The notes under the pieces were generated by a model. That model saw only the letters and a list, made by a program, of their open reading frames with translations. It had not been told where the DNA came from and ran no database searches. Shown in pieces: positions 1-10,351 of a stretch of DNA of 64,000 nt (position 1 is its first letter; each line of letters starts with the position of its first letter). A program made the position numbers and the translations under genes. Source of the DNA: Haemaphysalis longicornis (Eukaryota > Arthropoda > Arachnida > Ixodida > Ixodidae); NCBI GenBank assembly GCA_013339765.2, contig CM023456.1:90227516-90291515 (forward strand), given 5' to 3'.

Positions 1-1287
1 CACTGTAAGGAACTGCACACCGGACTGCGTAATAGAGGAGCTCGGTAATGAGAAACGGCTGGTTAAAGTAGCCGTGACTGAGAATTAACGCTGATGTACG
101 GCCTGTGGCAGCAGGCAGCTCATTTCTTATTGATCTAATGCCGCGGCTCCTATTTATAGAAAGCATGGTTAGAAGGTAAAGAGGTAGCCATGGCAAGAGA
201 ACGGAAGAAAAAGGGGGTGGGGTGTTCGCAAGGAAACGGGGTTTGGAACGTGCCAGCTTCAGAGCAAGGCAGGTAAGACAATAACACACCATGCGAATGC
301 TTACAGAAGTTTCAGAGCTACGAGAAATACCGCCTGTACAAAGAAATGTGGTAAGTTTATGTGAACTCAACGATTAAAGCCACTCCCTCATCAACAGTAC
401 ACGAAAGAAAGGTAGTCAGAGCAGTCTTGCAGGCCTAGTTACCTTATCATGGACTTGTTGCGGACTCTGCTATTGCTTGATTTCTCTCATGCACTCCAAT
501 CAGATCAAGCTTTAGTCCTGGCGGAACTGTTGCCGCTTTCATTTTTAGCCATATCCGGGGCTTTCAGTGATAATAAAGTCAAGCAAATCATGTTGATGAT
601 TTAGCCTGAACGGTCTTTAAAAAAACGAAGCAAAATACCAAACCTCAAACTGGTGGAGTATACGCTAAACAAGAGGAAAGTACGCTACAGACAGACACCT
701 GGGAGAGACGGCCCAATGGGCCGTTCCGCCCTGGCGCTTAACGTACCGCAATCCGTAGGAACTACGAAAAGTGATTTGTGCAGGCAAGTAGTCCGAACAA
801 AATGCAGTGAAGAGTAATTGCAGCCAGAGAATAACAGCAAAACACCGGGAATCGCTTACCCTCTTCTTCTGCAAACAGCTCAAAAATGCTTCCAAAATAT
901 TTGACATCGATGTACAGACCTCCTCTAACTTTTTGGGTTATTCAGAGCAGAGCTAATTTAATGCGGTCGCACCCTTTCCACACGTATGGCAAGGATGCAG
1001 TCTCTTTGAACATGGCTTCCCTATATGACTAGCAGGAAGAAATGTATAGGTGAAAGAGAATGCTTTTGGCATTTCTTTTGGACAAAACATTTCCAAGCCG
1101 CTCGCTTCTTACGTGCTTTGAAGTCACAAGCTTGGCGTGTGTTGTCTCGGCTACCTTTTACATGACGTCCAAATGTCGAATTTCACAATATTTTGTGGCA
1201 CCTAACACATCGAAATTCATCTTCGTCCACTTTAACCCAAGCAAATCGGTCCTGTTGCATGTTATTCCATCTTACCCGCCATATTCC
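1..1287. other. unassigned sequence
   Basis: I see no convincing gene, RNA or named repeat here. The open frames are under 82 codons and have no recognisable motif. Confidence 0.5.
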
Positions 1288-1565
1288 GTAATAATCCAGC
1301 GTTAATCCCAACGCAATCTACCGTGATCCCACACTAGTTTACCCTAATTTACCTTAGTCAATCTCAATTCATCTTAATCTACTGTAATCCAGATTCGGAA
1401 TTTGTATTCTACCTTAATTGCTAGCTTAGTCATCTATTCTGCCTTAATACCGCCTCACTAATTGTTTCTTTGAATCACTAATATTATCAATTTTTGTCAT
1501 CCCGTAATTCATTTAATTCCGCGTTTTATTATAATATCAAATTAAATCGCCCTTATTCTATATTC
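1288..1565 (+). repeat. degenerate TAATC-type tandem array
   Basis: An AT-rich stretch repeats variants of atctaccttaatcc roughly every 10-14 bases, for example cttaatctactgtaatcc near 1372-1389, plus ccttagtcaatc and accctaat. The units are too diverged for a clean period. A similar array on the other strand lies at 37562-37660. No coding potential is seen. Confidence 0.4.
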
Positions 1566-4500
1566 TGCATCTTTATCTCACAAAATAATTATTGCCATAA
1601 TCACTGACCAAGGGCTACCTAACTTTGGTAATCGCAATTTTCTATTGTATACGGCAGGCATATGTGCAAACTCACGCTACCTGTTCGTTGGGAGTGCGCG
1701 TGTGTGCTGTGACGTTCTTCAGAAGGAACAGCCTAGCAGACGATAGGCCCAGCTGCCCGCGTATGCTGAGCATCCACTCAGAATCAATCGTTTTGCAACT
1801 TCGCTCCGTAATATGGCACTCACCCGCAGAAAAGCAGCCGCTCACGCACGATAGTTAAAGTTTAAGCGGCGGTACGAACATACGTTCCAAACCCACGCTG
1901 CTGCTTCGAATCTCAAAGGTATGGACCCGACACTGCAAGCTGTCACAAAATGCTATTATTCTCAAAGTGCTCAGTACATGATCACACCTCTTAAAACTGT
2001 ACTACTCGGCAAATAAATTGTACCAACAAGGTGAGGAAGGGCACAGGGGGTCTTGGTGTCGGCCTATTACAGCGTAACAGATTTCCTGGCGTCCCCATAG
2101 TGGAAGTTCCCCTCGTACACAATTCGCAGGCGTTGCGTCTCAACTAGAATTCCTCATCTTGTAAACATTGTAAGCAAACACTAATATATTATATCACCAT
2201 TTGAGACATTATGGAATATGAAAAAATGCGTAACTTACCACCAGACTTCATTATCTCATTACCCTCTATGTTAGAAAACGTTCGAACTGCTTTATGTACT
2301 CGTTGGTGTTAATCATATGAGCAATACTCAGTGCTCTATCTGGAGGGGCATGCGAGACAATGGCAAAATTCTGTCAAAACACTTTAGCTCTTTTCATTCG
2401 GTTGGCAGGTATTATCTGTAAATGTGGCAATTTGCCGCTCTAAACCATGATAGCAATAAGTTCAGGAAGTTTCCAGTCCCTGGATTACCGGTTCACTGCG
2501 CCTTTATATCAAGTATTCAGTCTTTTCACTTCGTTGAGGGTGTAATTGCAAAAACTCCCACTCGCCCATTTAAAACGTTACTAAGGGTAAACTTTATAGT
2601 ATTGGTTTTGTGCATTTGCATGGGCAACATTTGTCAGCAAAAATTCATTCAATATATCGATGGGTCGATAATGTATTATTCAATAAAGCCCTCTATTTAC
2701 TCGCAAATACACGTTAGCCTTGTGGGGTATCATTAGGGCGAAACCCTAAATGTACGGTCGAAAAGTTTGTACGGATGCCATTTATAAAAAAAGACTGGTA
2801 AGGCCAGCTAAACCATGTGGAAGTTGCATACACCTAATTGACGCCTTTTACATCCTTTGTGTACAATTCTTGAAACTCTGGGAAGTGAGCACCTACGCTA
2901 AATAAAAATCTTTAAAATTTTCAAGATTATGCTGACTCGTGTGTTATACAAGTTCACGGCTGTGTGTTTCACATAACAATAACTTCTATTTGGTAGTGTG
3001 TATAACTTGATTTGTCTCGAAATAAAAATGCAGTTGTTAGCAGACGCTTTGCGTCGTCTTATTTTGCTCCTTGTTCCTCTAGATATTTTGCACTTTCCAG
3101 AGAAATCAAAGTTCTAGCTGCAGCTGTTCCGGCTTTGCGTTGATGGATCACTCAGCCATTCGTAAAGGCAGTCAGGCTTATGTGTTTTATATATAGGTTA
3201 GGAATAGAACCATAATTTATTTATTTTTACATCTCAATAAATTATGTAGTTGGTGTATTACATACACGTTTGGGCATGTAAAAGTCGTAGTGGGAGTAGG
3301 GAAGGGGATGAAAGTTTCAGAATTTTCGAAAAAATTAATGCAGTCAAGAGACAAAACTAATAAATCATAGAAACATAGATAATCGATCAGTACCATGGAG
3401 CTTTCATCAAGTTCTAACGGATCGTAGGACAGCCTACTATAAATTTCGCTAGAGAGTCAGCAATACATGTAGCAAAAAAATGCCTACAACGACGACATTA
3501 AACGAAGCGGATACTAACACAGACTATCCAAACATATTTTTGTATAGAACATGCTAACGTTTCGGGTGTGCTGGCAGCCAACAATAAAGATATTTCTCAA
3601 AGAAAGAGTGCTGTGAAACTCACATCTATTTATAGAATGTGCTTTTAATGTGAAGCGGACATGTCTCTTTGCCAGGTTTGATTAGGGCACGCTTTTTATT
3701 GTATAGAGCTCAAGCACAGATCGATACTTTAGGTCGTATAGTGTCTTACTCAGATGAAGTCGCACAAACACAGCGCCTATATTCAGGCCCTACGTACCCC
3801 GTTACATTACGATTAAGGTCATTGTCTCTTTAGCTCACTCCACGAGACACTTTTAACGACTTTGCTCTTAACAAAGTTAGACGTGAGCCATTATGCGAGC
3901 TTATAAAATCTTCGGTCAAGGGTACACCTCCGCTAGGTACCGTGATCCTAAATTTCGGCTAAAAATTCCCGCTTTGAAGAAACAGTTCCACTTCGCCGTC
4001 TTCAGAAGATTGTGTAGTGCAGAAATCGCCACACAGTAGCCCGAAAGGCATATTTTAGTGGATGGGTACTGCTGGCATCAGGCTGTTTACTTTGCATGTT
4101 TGTGCGTCTTTGGGCAATTTCATCGCTTCTCGCGCCACATGCGTGCTTGCTTTATTCCGCTTTCTACCTCCCCGTATGCTACGGTGGAAGAAGGGCCTTC
4201 GCAAACTTATATCTCTTTCAGGGAGGAGATATCGACCCCGGAAGGAGAGCTAATGTGCACAACTTGCTGGCTCCGACCCCATGGAAGCTACTCACTCCTA
4301 TAGCGACCATGCTGCTGCTTTTTGTAGATTTTCACCCCCTCTCTTGCCCTCCATTGTCCGAAACTCTTCATTTTTACTTCTACGTAGCGGCAGAACAAGT
4401 GAGACGATCCATGGTCCATGGTGATAACTTCCAGTTACGAGGAGATCCGGTGGGTGTATTCACATTCGACGCATGGTGGCGATGACCAAGCCCTTGTCGT

Positions 4501-6389
4501 CGGCGTCGGCGCTGGGTCATGACACCATGGGTCAACGTCAACGCATTTCCCGTAACGATACACAATTCATATAAGTTCAAGCCGTCTCATATGTCAGTAG
4601 CCTCTCTCGCGAAGGTGTTTGCAGCTCACGTAGACGAGGACACTCGAGCGATAAAAACAGGATAAAGCAATGACCTCCTCTTTGGCTTGAACGGTAGGCT
4701 GACAGCTTGGCCGTTTGGATACCCTGAAACACTGAGGTCGACGTTTGTTCCAAACATTGAGCATTTCCTTCGCCGCCATAGTAGCTTTGATATATTTCCG
4801 GTATGTGTAAAGTGCTTATACCTGCCTTTCAAAGATGTACTTTTGTGTGTTTATTCTTTATAACAGAGTATGAGGGAACACCATCGCAGTTAACACGATT
4901 TCAAGTTCGTCAAGAAAGATTATACTGTTGGTAGAATCTGTTATTTTTAATAGAACTCGCATTCACTGCAAAATAGTAAGAAAATTACGAAAATCTTGAG
5001 GAGTCACGTAAAGTCCACTTGTAAGAGTTAATTCCTCGAGAAAACGAACGAACTGCTCCGGATATTACATGTAGAAGAAAGAACACGCACGTGAAGTTCC
5101 GTGATGCGCTATATTGGCTGAGAAGTGTACGGTTTGAAGGAACAGCTGCCGTCTGCGATAGCTTCCGTGACGCTGTATGTCAATATCTACGCATGGCAAG
5201 CGGGTTGGCGCTTGGCTGAGCACCGCCGCCGATGAGAGATATACATTCCATATTAGAGCATTGTACATAAATTGCCCGTGTTAGGGGGCCAGGCGTTCGC
5301 CGCCGTTCGCAATTTCTGCGTTTTGGCTAGCGCGGCAGGTAGCAAGCCTGGAGAGCGGCCATCGAAGAACGATTTGCAAATTGAATACGTTTCAGAGAAT
5401 GATGTATCGACTCACAGAATGCCTTGAAGCGCTCTGCACTCGCCTCAAAGCGATCGATTCTATTTGTTGCCCTAATGTAATAAAGCTGCGTGCTCCTGGG
5501 AAGGAAATATCTCTCTTTTTAGTTCCTTTGTATGCAGTTGACGCTCTCCAATAAGCGTCACCCTCCGTTCACACTGACGTCTGGAAATGTAATGGACAGT
5601 GCTGTGCTCACTGTAGTCCCTGGTCAGCTACTGTAGCAGCCCGTCTAGATGGCCAAGCGATGGCGTTTCTTAGGCCGTGCGAAACGTCCCAACAGGTGTA
5701 AACTGTAAGCAATGAGCATTTCGTTCGGCGCTAAAATAACGGAGGTACATTTAGACTGCTTGTAGTTTGTTTGCAGCGTCTTTGTTTATGCGCACATTTT
5801 TTGTATAAACTTCATCGATTTTTTCCAGTCTTCATTAAACTTTACATAAGGGCAGATGAACTTCAATACATATCATACACGAGTTACGAAACTGTAGAGA
5901 GTCAAACAGCACTTCCGAATAGTTATAAAGCAGCCCTGTACTTATCTCTCTTCCTGCCTGTTGAAAATGCTGGGCAAAGTTACCTTAGATGAAAATATCT
6001 CCAATCGTGGCAACATGTGTCAACGAATAGCGAAAGCCGATATATCAGCCTTTGCACTTCATTGGATGCATAGTGAATACATTCAAGGTACTCGTTTAGT
6101 CCTCATTACTGTGCAAGTGTGTTCTACTTGTGTGTTGCTGCAAAACCATTGGTTGCATCAGTAGGTCCAAAATGTGGCATTGGGACTTGGAGCAATAACA
6201 AAAATTGATGATGGCTCAATCACCGTAAAACATAACTGAGTTGAAAACAGCTTTGGCTGAATTTTTATTTGTATGGGAACCAAACTCACGTCTCCAGTAT
6301 ACGGGGCCAGTGCCCTTCCATAACCCCAGGACGGCCTCATGGTTGTGTACAGCCTGTCCAAAGGCGGACTACCCACTGAATGCGTTGTC
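1566..6389. other. unassigned sequence
   Basis: AT-rich anonymous DNA. The longest open stretch (4096-4485, 129 codons, plus strand) overlaps two other open frames and shows no family motif, so I do not call it a gene. Nothing else stands out. Confidence 0.5.
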
Positions 6390-6482
6390 AAGTGCGTGCG
6401 TGTGTGCGCGGCGTGCCGTGCGCGGGTGAGTGCGTGCGCACATGCGTGTACGCCTGCGTTGGTGCGTGCGTCAGTGCGCGCG
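6390..6482. repeat. GT/GC-rich simple repeat
   Basis: The stretch is dominated by gtgcgtgcg, gtgtgcgcg and cgtgcgcg units, giving long alternating purine-pyrimidine runs. Such runs are able in principle to adopt Z-DNA. It is a degenerate microsatellite with no gene. Confidence 0.8.
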
Positions 6483-6811
6483 GTATAGCTATATCCGCAG
6501 GGCCATTTTCACATTGATGTAAGCCTTTTGCATTTCACGACGAAATGGCTGAAGGGTGCTAAAAATACTCCTACACTGTCCGCGCTAAGGATGTGCAGAC
6601 AAGCATGGCTAACATTGGCAGAGACTGTAGCAAGTGATATTTATCGAGACAGTAAATGCTCAAACCTCAAAACAATCTCAAAAGGCCGAGAAGCTATAAA
6701 TGGCCTTGAGGCCGTAAAATATTTCGAGCACTTCTGAGGTGTGCTGCAAAAGTACATCATCATGCTCCTGATCAAGAACAACAACAACAAAAACAACGGC
6801 CCTACTTAGGC
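6483..6811. other. unassigned sequence with short AAC run
   Basis: No gene is visible. A short (AAC)n-like run lies at about 6776-6797, immediately before the palindromic block. Confidence 0.5.
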
Positions 6812-6885
6812 CCACTGCAGGGCGAAGACCTGCAGCGGACCTGCAGGCCTTCGAGGTCTGCAGGTCCACTGAAGGCCTGCAGTGG
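6812..6885. repeat. nested palindrome with clustered CTGCAG sites
   Basis: The outer arms ccactgcag (6812-6820) and ctgcagtgg (6877-6885) are inverted. The inner arms ggacctgcag (6837-6846) and ctgcaggtcc (6858-6867) are perfectly inverted around an 11-nt loop. Five CTGCAG sites fall within about 75 bases. The block ends 15 bases before the left edge of the first duplicated unit. Confidence 0.7.
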
Positions 6886-7775
6886 TCCATGTTGGACAGG
6901 ACGCAACAATATGTTAGAAAGCGCGAGTGCAGCGTCACTGATATGAACCAGAAGGAAGCCTTGCGGCCTACCTAGGCAAAGTGAACGAAATAAGTCCTTA
7001 AAGAAGAAAAGTTGAACAAACCGTTATCAAAATATTGGGAATGCTGCGAAGAAATACCCACGTACGGAAAATCACCAGAAGAAGCTCCTACATTGTGCTC
7101 AACATACGAAGCGAAAGGGAAAATAAAAGTTAAAAGACGGACCGTATATCAGAAGCAAGCGAACAAACGGTACAAAACTACCCGCAGCAAGCACGGAGAG
7201 CCCAAAAAGAACAAAAACAGCTGTCAACAAACCGACCAGAAAACTGACCCAACTTTTTTTACGTTCCTAACAGAACAATTCAGCGCCTCGATTGTGACGT
7301 TTCTGGGGACAACCAGCCACAGGGATTTTGATCGTGTTTCGTCTTTGCGCGCGTGACCTACCAACACAAGCGCCGCTGGGTACTTATTGCTTGATTTTCA
7401 ATCAGAAGCTGCGTTTCCGCCTGGATGAGTGTTCCTCCACCGGAAGCGTCAGCATCCAAGGCAATTCATTGGTGCGAGGATGTTACAGCAATTTTGTGGG
7501 ACCACTGCTCAGACAGTTGGTTCCTTTGCTAGCAGCCGGGGTTTTGATTCGGTACACATTTTTATATGAAGGCTTGTCTTGGCACCACCGTTCCAGACAG
7601 CAGATTTAGGCAAGCTTTTAACTTCTTTGGTTTTCCACACATTGTATTTTGGGCTTTTTTCTCTCTGACGTATTGCTGCCCGTGTGCGCTCGTTAGAGAG
7701 TGTTGCCCTGGTGAACATCAGTGTAGCATGCACGCGGGAAATAGTCGGCGGTTTTCACCACTTCGTACGTTCACA

Positions 7776-8020
7776 TGACGTACATATAACATACATAATA
7801 ACGAAAGGCGCCCACGACAAGAGAAAATAAAACAATGGCGTCAAGGCCCACCGAATAGGAGCCTTGTTCACACTCACAGTGTGAAGTGTGAACAAGGCTC
7901 CCGTTCGGAGGGGCCGAAACGTCATTATTTTTTCTCTTGTGGTCGGCGCCTCGTTATTGTGTATTTTAATGTCATTCCCAATCAGACGGGCGTCCGTCGA
8001 AGCTTCATATTTTTTTGACG
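7776..8020. mobile_element. fold-back insertion with Penelope-like termini
   Basis: Two inverted arms (about 7792-7876 and 7882-7964) meet head to head around a ~5-nt centre. Each arm carries gtgaacaaggct and a ggcgcc segment. The span is absent at the corresponding position of copy B (near 11288-11294, cagacga). It is bracketed by tgacg at 7776-7780 and 8016-8020, consistent with a 5-bp target-site duplication. The arms resemble the element at 49808-49880 (gtgaacaaggct, gccgaaacgtc, ggtcggcg). I assign these to Penelope-like retroelement ends because that class often has inverted terminal copies and carries hammerhead motifs. This is inference: no reverse transcriptase or GIY-YIG domain is present. 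Confidence 0.55.
7886..7923 (+). ncRNA. hammerhead-like motif in Penelope-like terminus (degenerate)
   Basis: The order is gtgaaca (7888-7894), an imperfect stem-loop starting ggctcc, then gaaac (7916-7920) and gtc (7921-7923). This is the order of a type I hammerhead core with a near-absent stem III. The pairing in stem II is imperfect here, and no flanking stem I is visible. The inverted partner (left arm) has lost the gaaac block. It is probably a decayed remnant, not an active ribozyme. Confidence 0.3.
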
Positions 8021-9076
8021 AATGCATCTCTTAAAAACAATAAGAGGGTATGTACCTATTGAGGTATACAAAAGCGGCTGCCGCATTGAAGTTTCGTAGG
8101 GCCCGAATTTCTATTTATGGCACGCAATAAACAATGCTTCTTGCCTTAATTTCATTTCTTCTACATCCTAAAAAAACATACTCCATCAGAACACGGTCAG
8201 GCAAGGTAGTTATATCATAAATATTTGCAACAAAAGCCATTTTGCGGACAGTTACTTTTGGTAGCTTGTGTAAATGAGAAATATGGTAATTTGATCTTCC
8301 TCCTTAATTAACAAAGCACCTTAGCTACTTGGGTAATGTCAGTAGAAGAGTAAAAAGACGAGGGTATTTACTACTGCATTGTGAATCACCTGAGTTTCGT
8401 CACGCTTGTTCTCTATGTAATTTGATGTAATGCCACCTTTCGAAATTATTTCTTTGCGAAATTCAAACTTTTTTGCACTTATTCTTGTTGGAGAGAGCGA
8501 GAAAGAGTAACAAAGGAAGTTTGTCTGTTTCAAGTCTAATGAATGTCGCGTTGGCAATTTTTGTCTGTGTTCTCGCAGTCTCGAACCGCAATAATAGATG
8601 AGAGTGGCGCGAACCGAACTGAACTCTCCACTGCGCGAGCGAACAACTTTACTTAACATATTTTGTACCTTTACATTGTTCTTAATTCATCGAAGAACTC
8701 AGAGAAAGTGTAAATATTCATAAAGTAATGCTCAGCGAGAGCATATTGTGAATATTACATATTTCCTTAGTGTCCCGGAAACGACCTGCAGCGCGAGAAA
8801 ACCACCAAAGTGGAAAAAAATGATGAACTTTACGAGAACGTCATTACTCGCCATAGCGATAGGACACTGAATGGGTGCAAGCAAAATCAATTGCTGCACA
8901 CAATGGCCGCGCTGCAATTATATATACTTTATACAATGTTCATGAAAACACTACTGATGTTTTTTCCCGCCTTCCCACCGTCGGTATGTAACACACATAC
9001 CACTATTTGAAGCCCGTGCAAAAGTACTCCCTTGGGCTGATATTCGCGATAAGACAGTCATCTGGCAAGCTGTGTT

Positions 9077-9382
9077 AGGCTTACTAGGTTCCTTTACCTA
9101 TTATAAAATTACCGCCAATAGAGCTAGTCATAATGCTGCAACTTTTGCTTTCAGAAGGTCTGTGTCTGTTTTGAGGAACTAAATGGGGGAATATATTTCA
9201 TGTTGTAGAGCATACATTTGAAGGGCGACACATTATCAAAACTTTCACTTGCGAAAGGAAGCAGGATACACGCTTGGGTGGCGCCTGTATAGTAACAATT
9301 TCTGTTTTGGCTTGTAAATATATTTGACAAGATATATTTTATTGATAGCTGGGGCTAAACAATCTAAACAAAATATAAAGAA
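9077..9382. other. unassigned sequence between repeats
   Basis: AT-rich sequence with no gene or named repeat recognised. Confidence 0.5.
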
Positions 9383-9490
9383 ACACGTTAAATATCCCCA
9401 CGTAGTCAAAATGAATGTGGAGACCTCCACTACAGCCCTCCTCATCGCCTGTGTAGGGTCGGCGCGTGAAACCTCATAACCAATGAATCA
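9383..9490 (+). mobile_element. tRNA-derived SINE, 3' fragment
   Basis: The stretch cacgttaaatatcccc, gtcaaaatgaatgtggag, cctcatcgcc and acctcataacc matches, in order, the 3' half of the SINE found on the minus strand at 20517-20725 (ggatcttta, attaattttgac, ctcatcgcc when reversed). The tRNA-like head is missing, so this is a 5'-truncated copy. Confidence 0.6.
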
Positions 9491-9510
9491 GGTGTAAGGA
9501 AACAATTTTT

Positions 9511-9970
9511 AGATGCGGAGCATCTCTTGCTCGTAGGGATGTCACTTGTCCGTGCCCCGTCCGCAGCGCCTCTGATGATGATTGTGGCAGGATGCCCCTA
9601 GGGATTGGCCAACCAAAAAATCCATCACGAGATAGCTTCCCGTTCAACCACCGTCGTCATCTTCCCGTAGGGAACTGCTGAAGAAGCAGAAGGAGAAGAA
9701 GACAAAGCTGCGAAGACGAGGGCGTGTACGTTGCTCTCAGCCGGTGCACCAACGTCAACAACCTTTACCCCACCAACGCTTAGATGCGAAGCATCTCTTG
9801 CCTTTGCCACCGGTGTGGACCCGGACGCAGAATTCGCTCTGGCGCTACTAAACACCACACCACTCAACATAACGGCAGCACAATGGAACCACACGGAACC
9901 CCCATGATGCTTCGCATCCTCATCAGGCTTCCCCACGGGAAGATTGTGCAATTTTTTTCTTTATAACACG
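9511..9970. repeat. dispersed repeat with agatgcgaagcatct hairpins
   Basis: The hairpin agatgcggagcatctc occurs near 9515 and agatgcgaagcatctc near 9782. An inverted form, gatgcttcgcatc, lies near 9907. The stretch is GC-richer than its surroundings. The related form aaatgcagagcatttc starts the composite repeat at 52125. The overlapping minus-strand open frame of 108 codons (9625-9951) is compositional. On the minus strand ctgatgag precedes the third hairpin but no gaaac follows, so it is not a hammerhead. Confidence 0.5.
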
Positions 9971-10069
9971 CTAATATTACACAATAACTTTTCTGTTGCC
10001 CGCCTACAATATTTATGTAACTTTTCGACGCCCTCATCGTGAAATTCGGTATGGTGGAAACCGAACATT

Positions 10070-10347
10070 TTGTCACGTGTGCAAGGATGGGATAACGCCG
10101 TGATAAAGTGTGAAGCACATGCTACTTCCGCCCATCCTCCTTGTTTGTACGTGCCACGTGATGGGGCCTAGAAGCCGACGACGAAGAAGCGCGTTGGCTA
10201 ACGGCTCGTGTTTTTTGTTCTTCGCCATTTTTCCCGTGACCGCCCTTCGCTCTTCTCTGTGTAACCTCGCCAGTTAGGTAGCACCAAGTAATAAATACTT
10301 CGCTCTTTGTGTCTGCACAAACACAACTTGCGTGCGTCCCTGTTTCA
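10070..10347 (+). mobile_element. possible solo LTR
   Basis: The stretch begins tgtcacgtg and ends near tttcaca. It has an aataaa signal inside taataaatacttcgctc (about 10289-10305) followed by a short GT-rich tail, an arrangement typical of the R/U5 part of Ty3/gypsy LTRs. No second LTR, primer-binding site or coding domain is visible, and no clear target-site duplication flanks it. It directly abuts the second duplicated unit. Confidence 0.3.
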
Positions 10348-10351
10348 CAAA

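Larger units (their letters stand above)
6901..9076 (+). repeat. duplicated unit, copy A
   Basis: This ~2.2 kb stretch aligns collinearly with 10352-12342. Shared blocks include acgcaa(c/t)aatatgtt at the left edge, gccttgcggcctacctaggc, tttccgcctggatgagtgtt, acattgtattttgggc and cccttgggctgatattcgcg at the right edge. Identity looks like roughly 80% by eye, with small indels. The copy holds an extra ~240 bp insertion (7776-8020) that copy B lacks. A conserved region (7409-7540) can be read as FRLDECSSTGSV in both copies, but the surrounding frames are not maintained, so I treat it as a noncoding repeat. I do not recognise the family and found no terminal inverted repeats. It could be a tandem segmental duplication or two copies of one dispersed element. 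Confidence 0.8.

Noticed and set aside
4096..4485. Possible 2A-like ribosome-skipping motif (GGDIDPG) of the kind found in some LINEs
   Set aside because: The essential NPGP end is absent and no LINE domain follows.
5660..5700. gcgaaacgtcc as a third hammerhead-like site
   Set aside because: There is no stem II or upstream core, so it is only a chance word match.
9880..9940. CTGATGAG on the minus strand next to a gatgcgaagcatc stem, resembling a hammerhead
   Set aside because: No GAAAC follows the stem, so the core is incomplete.
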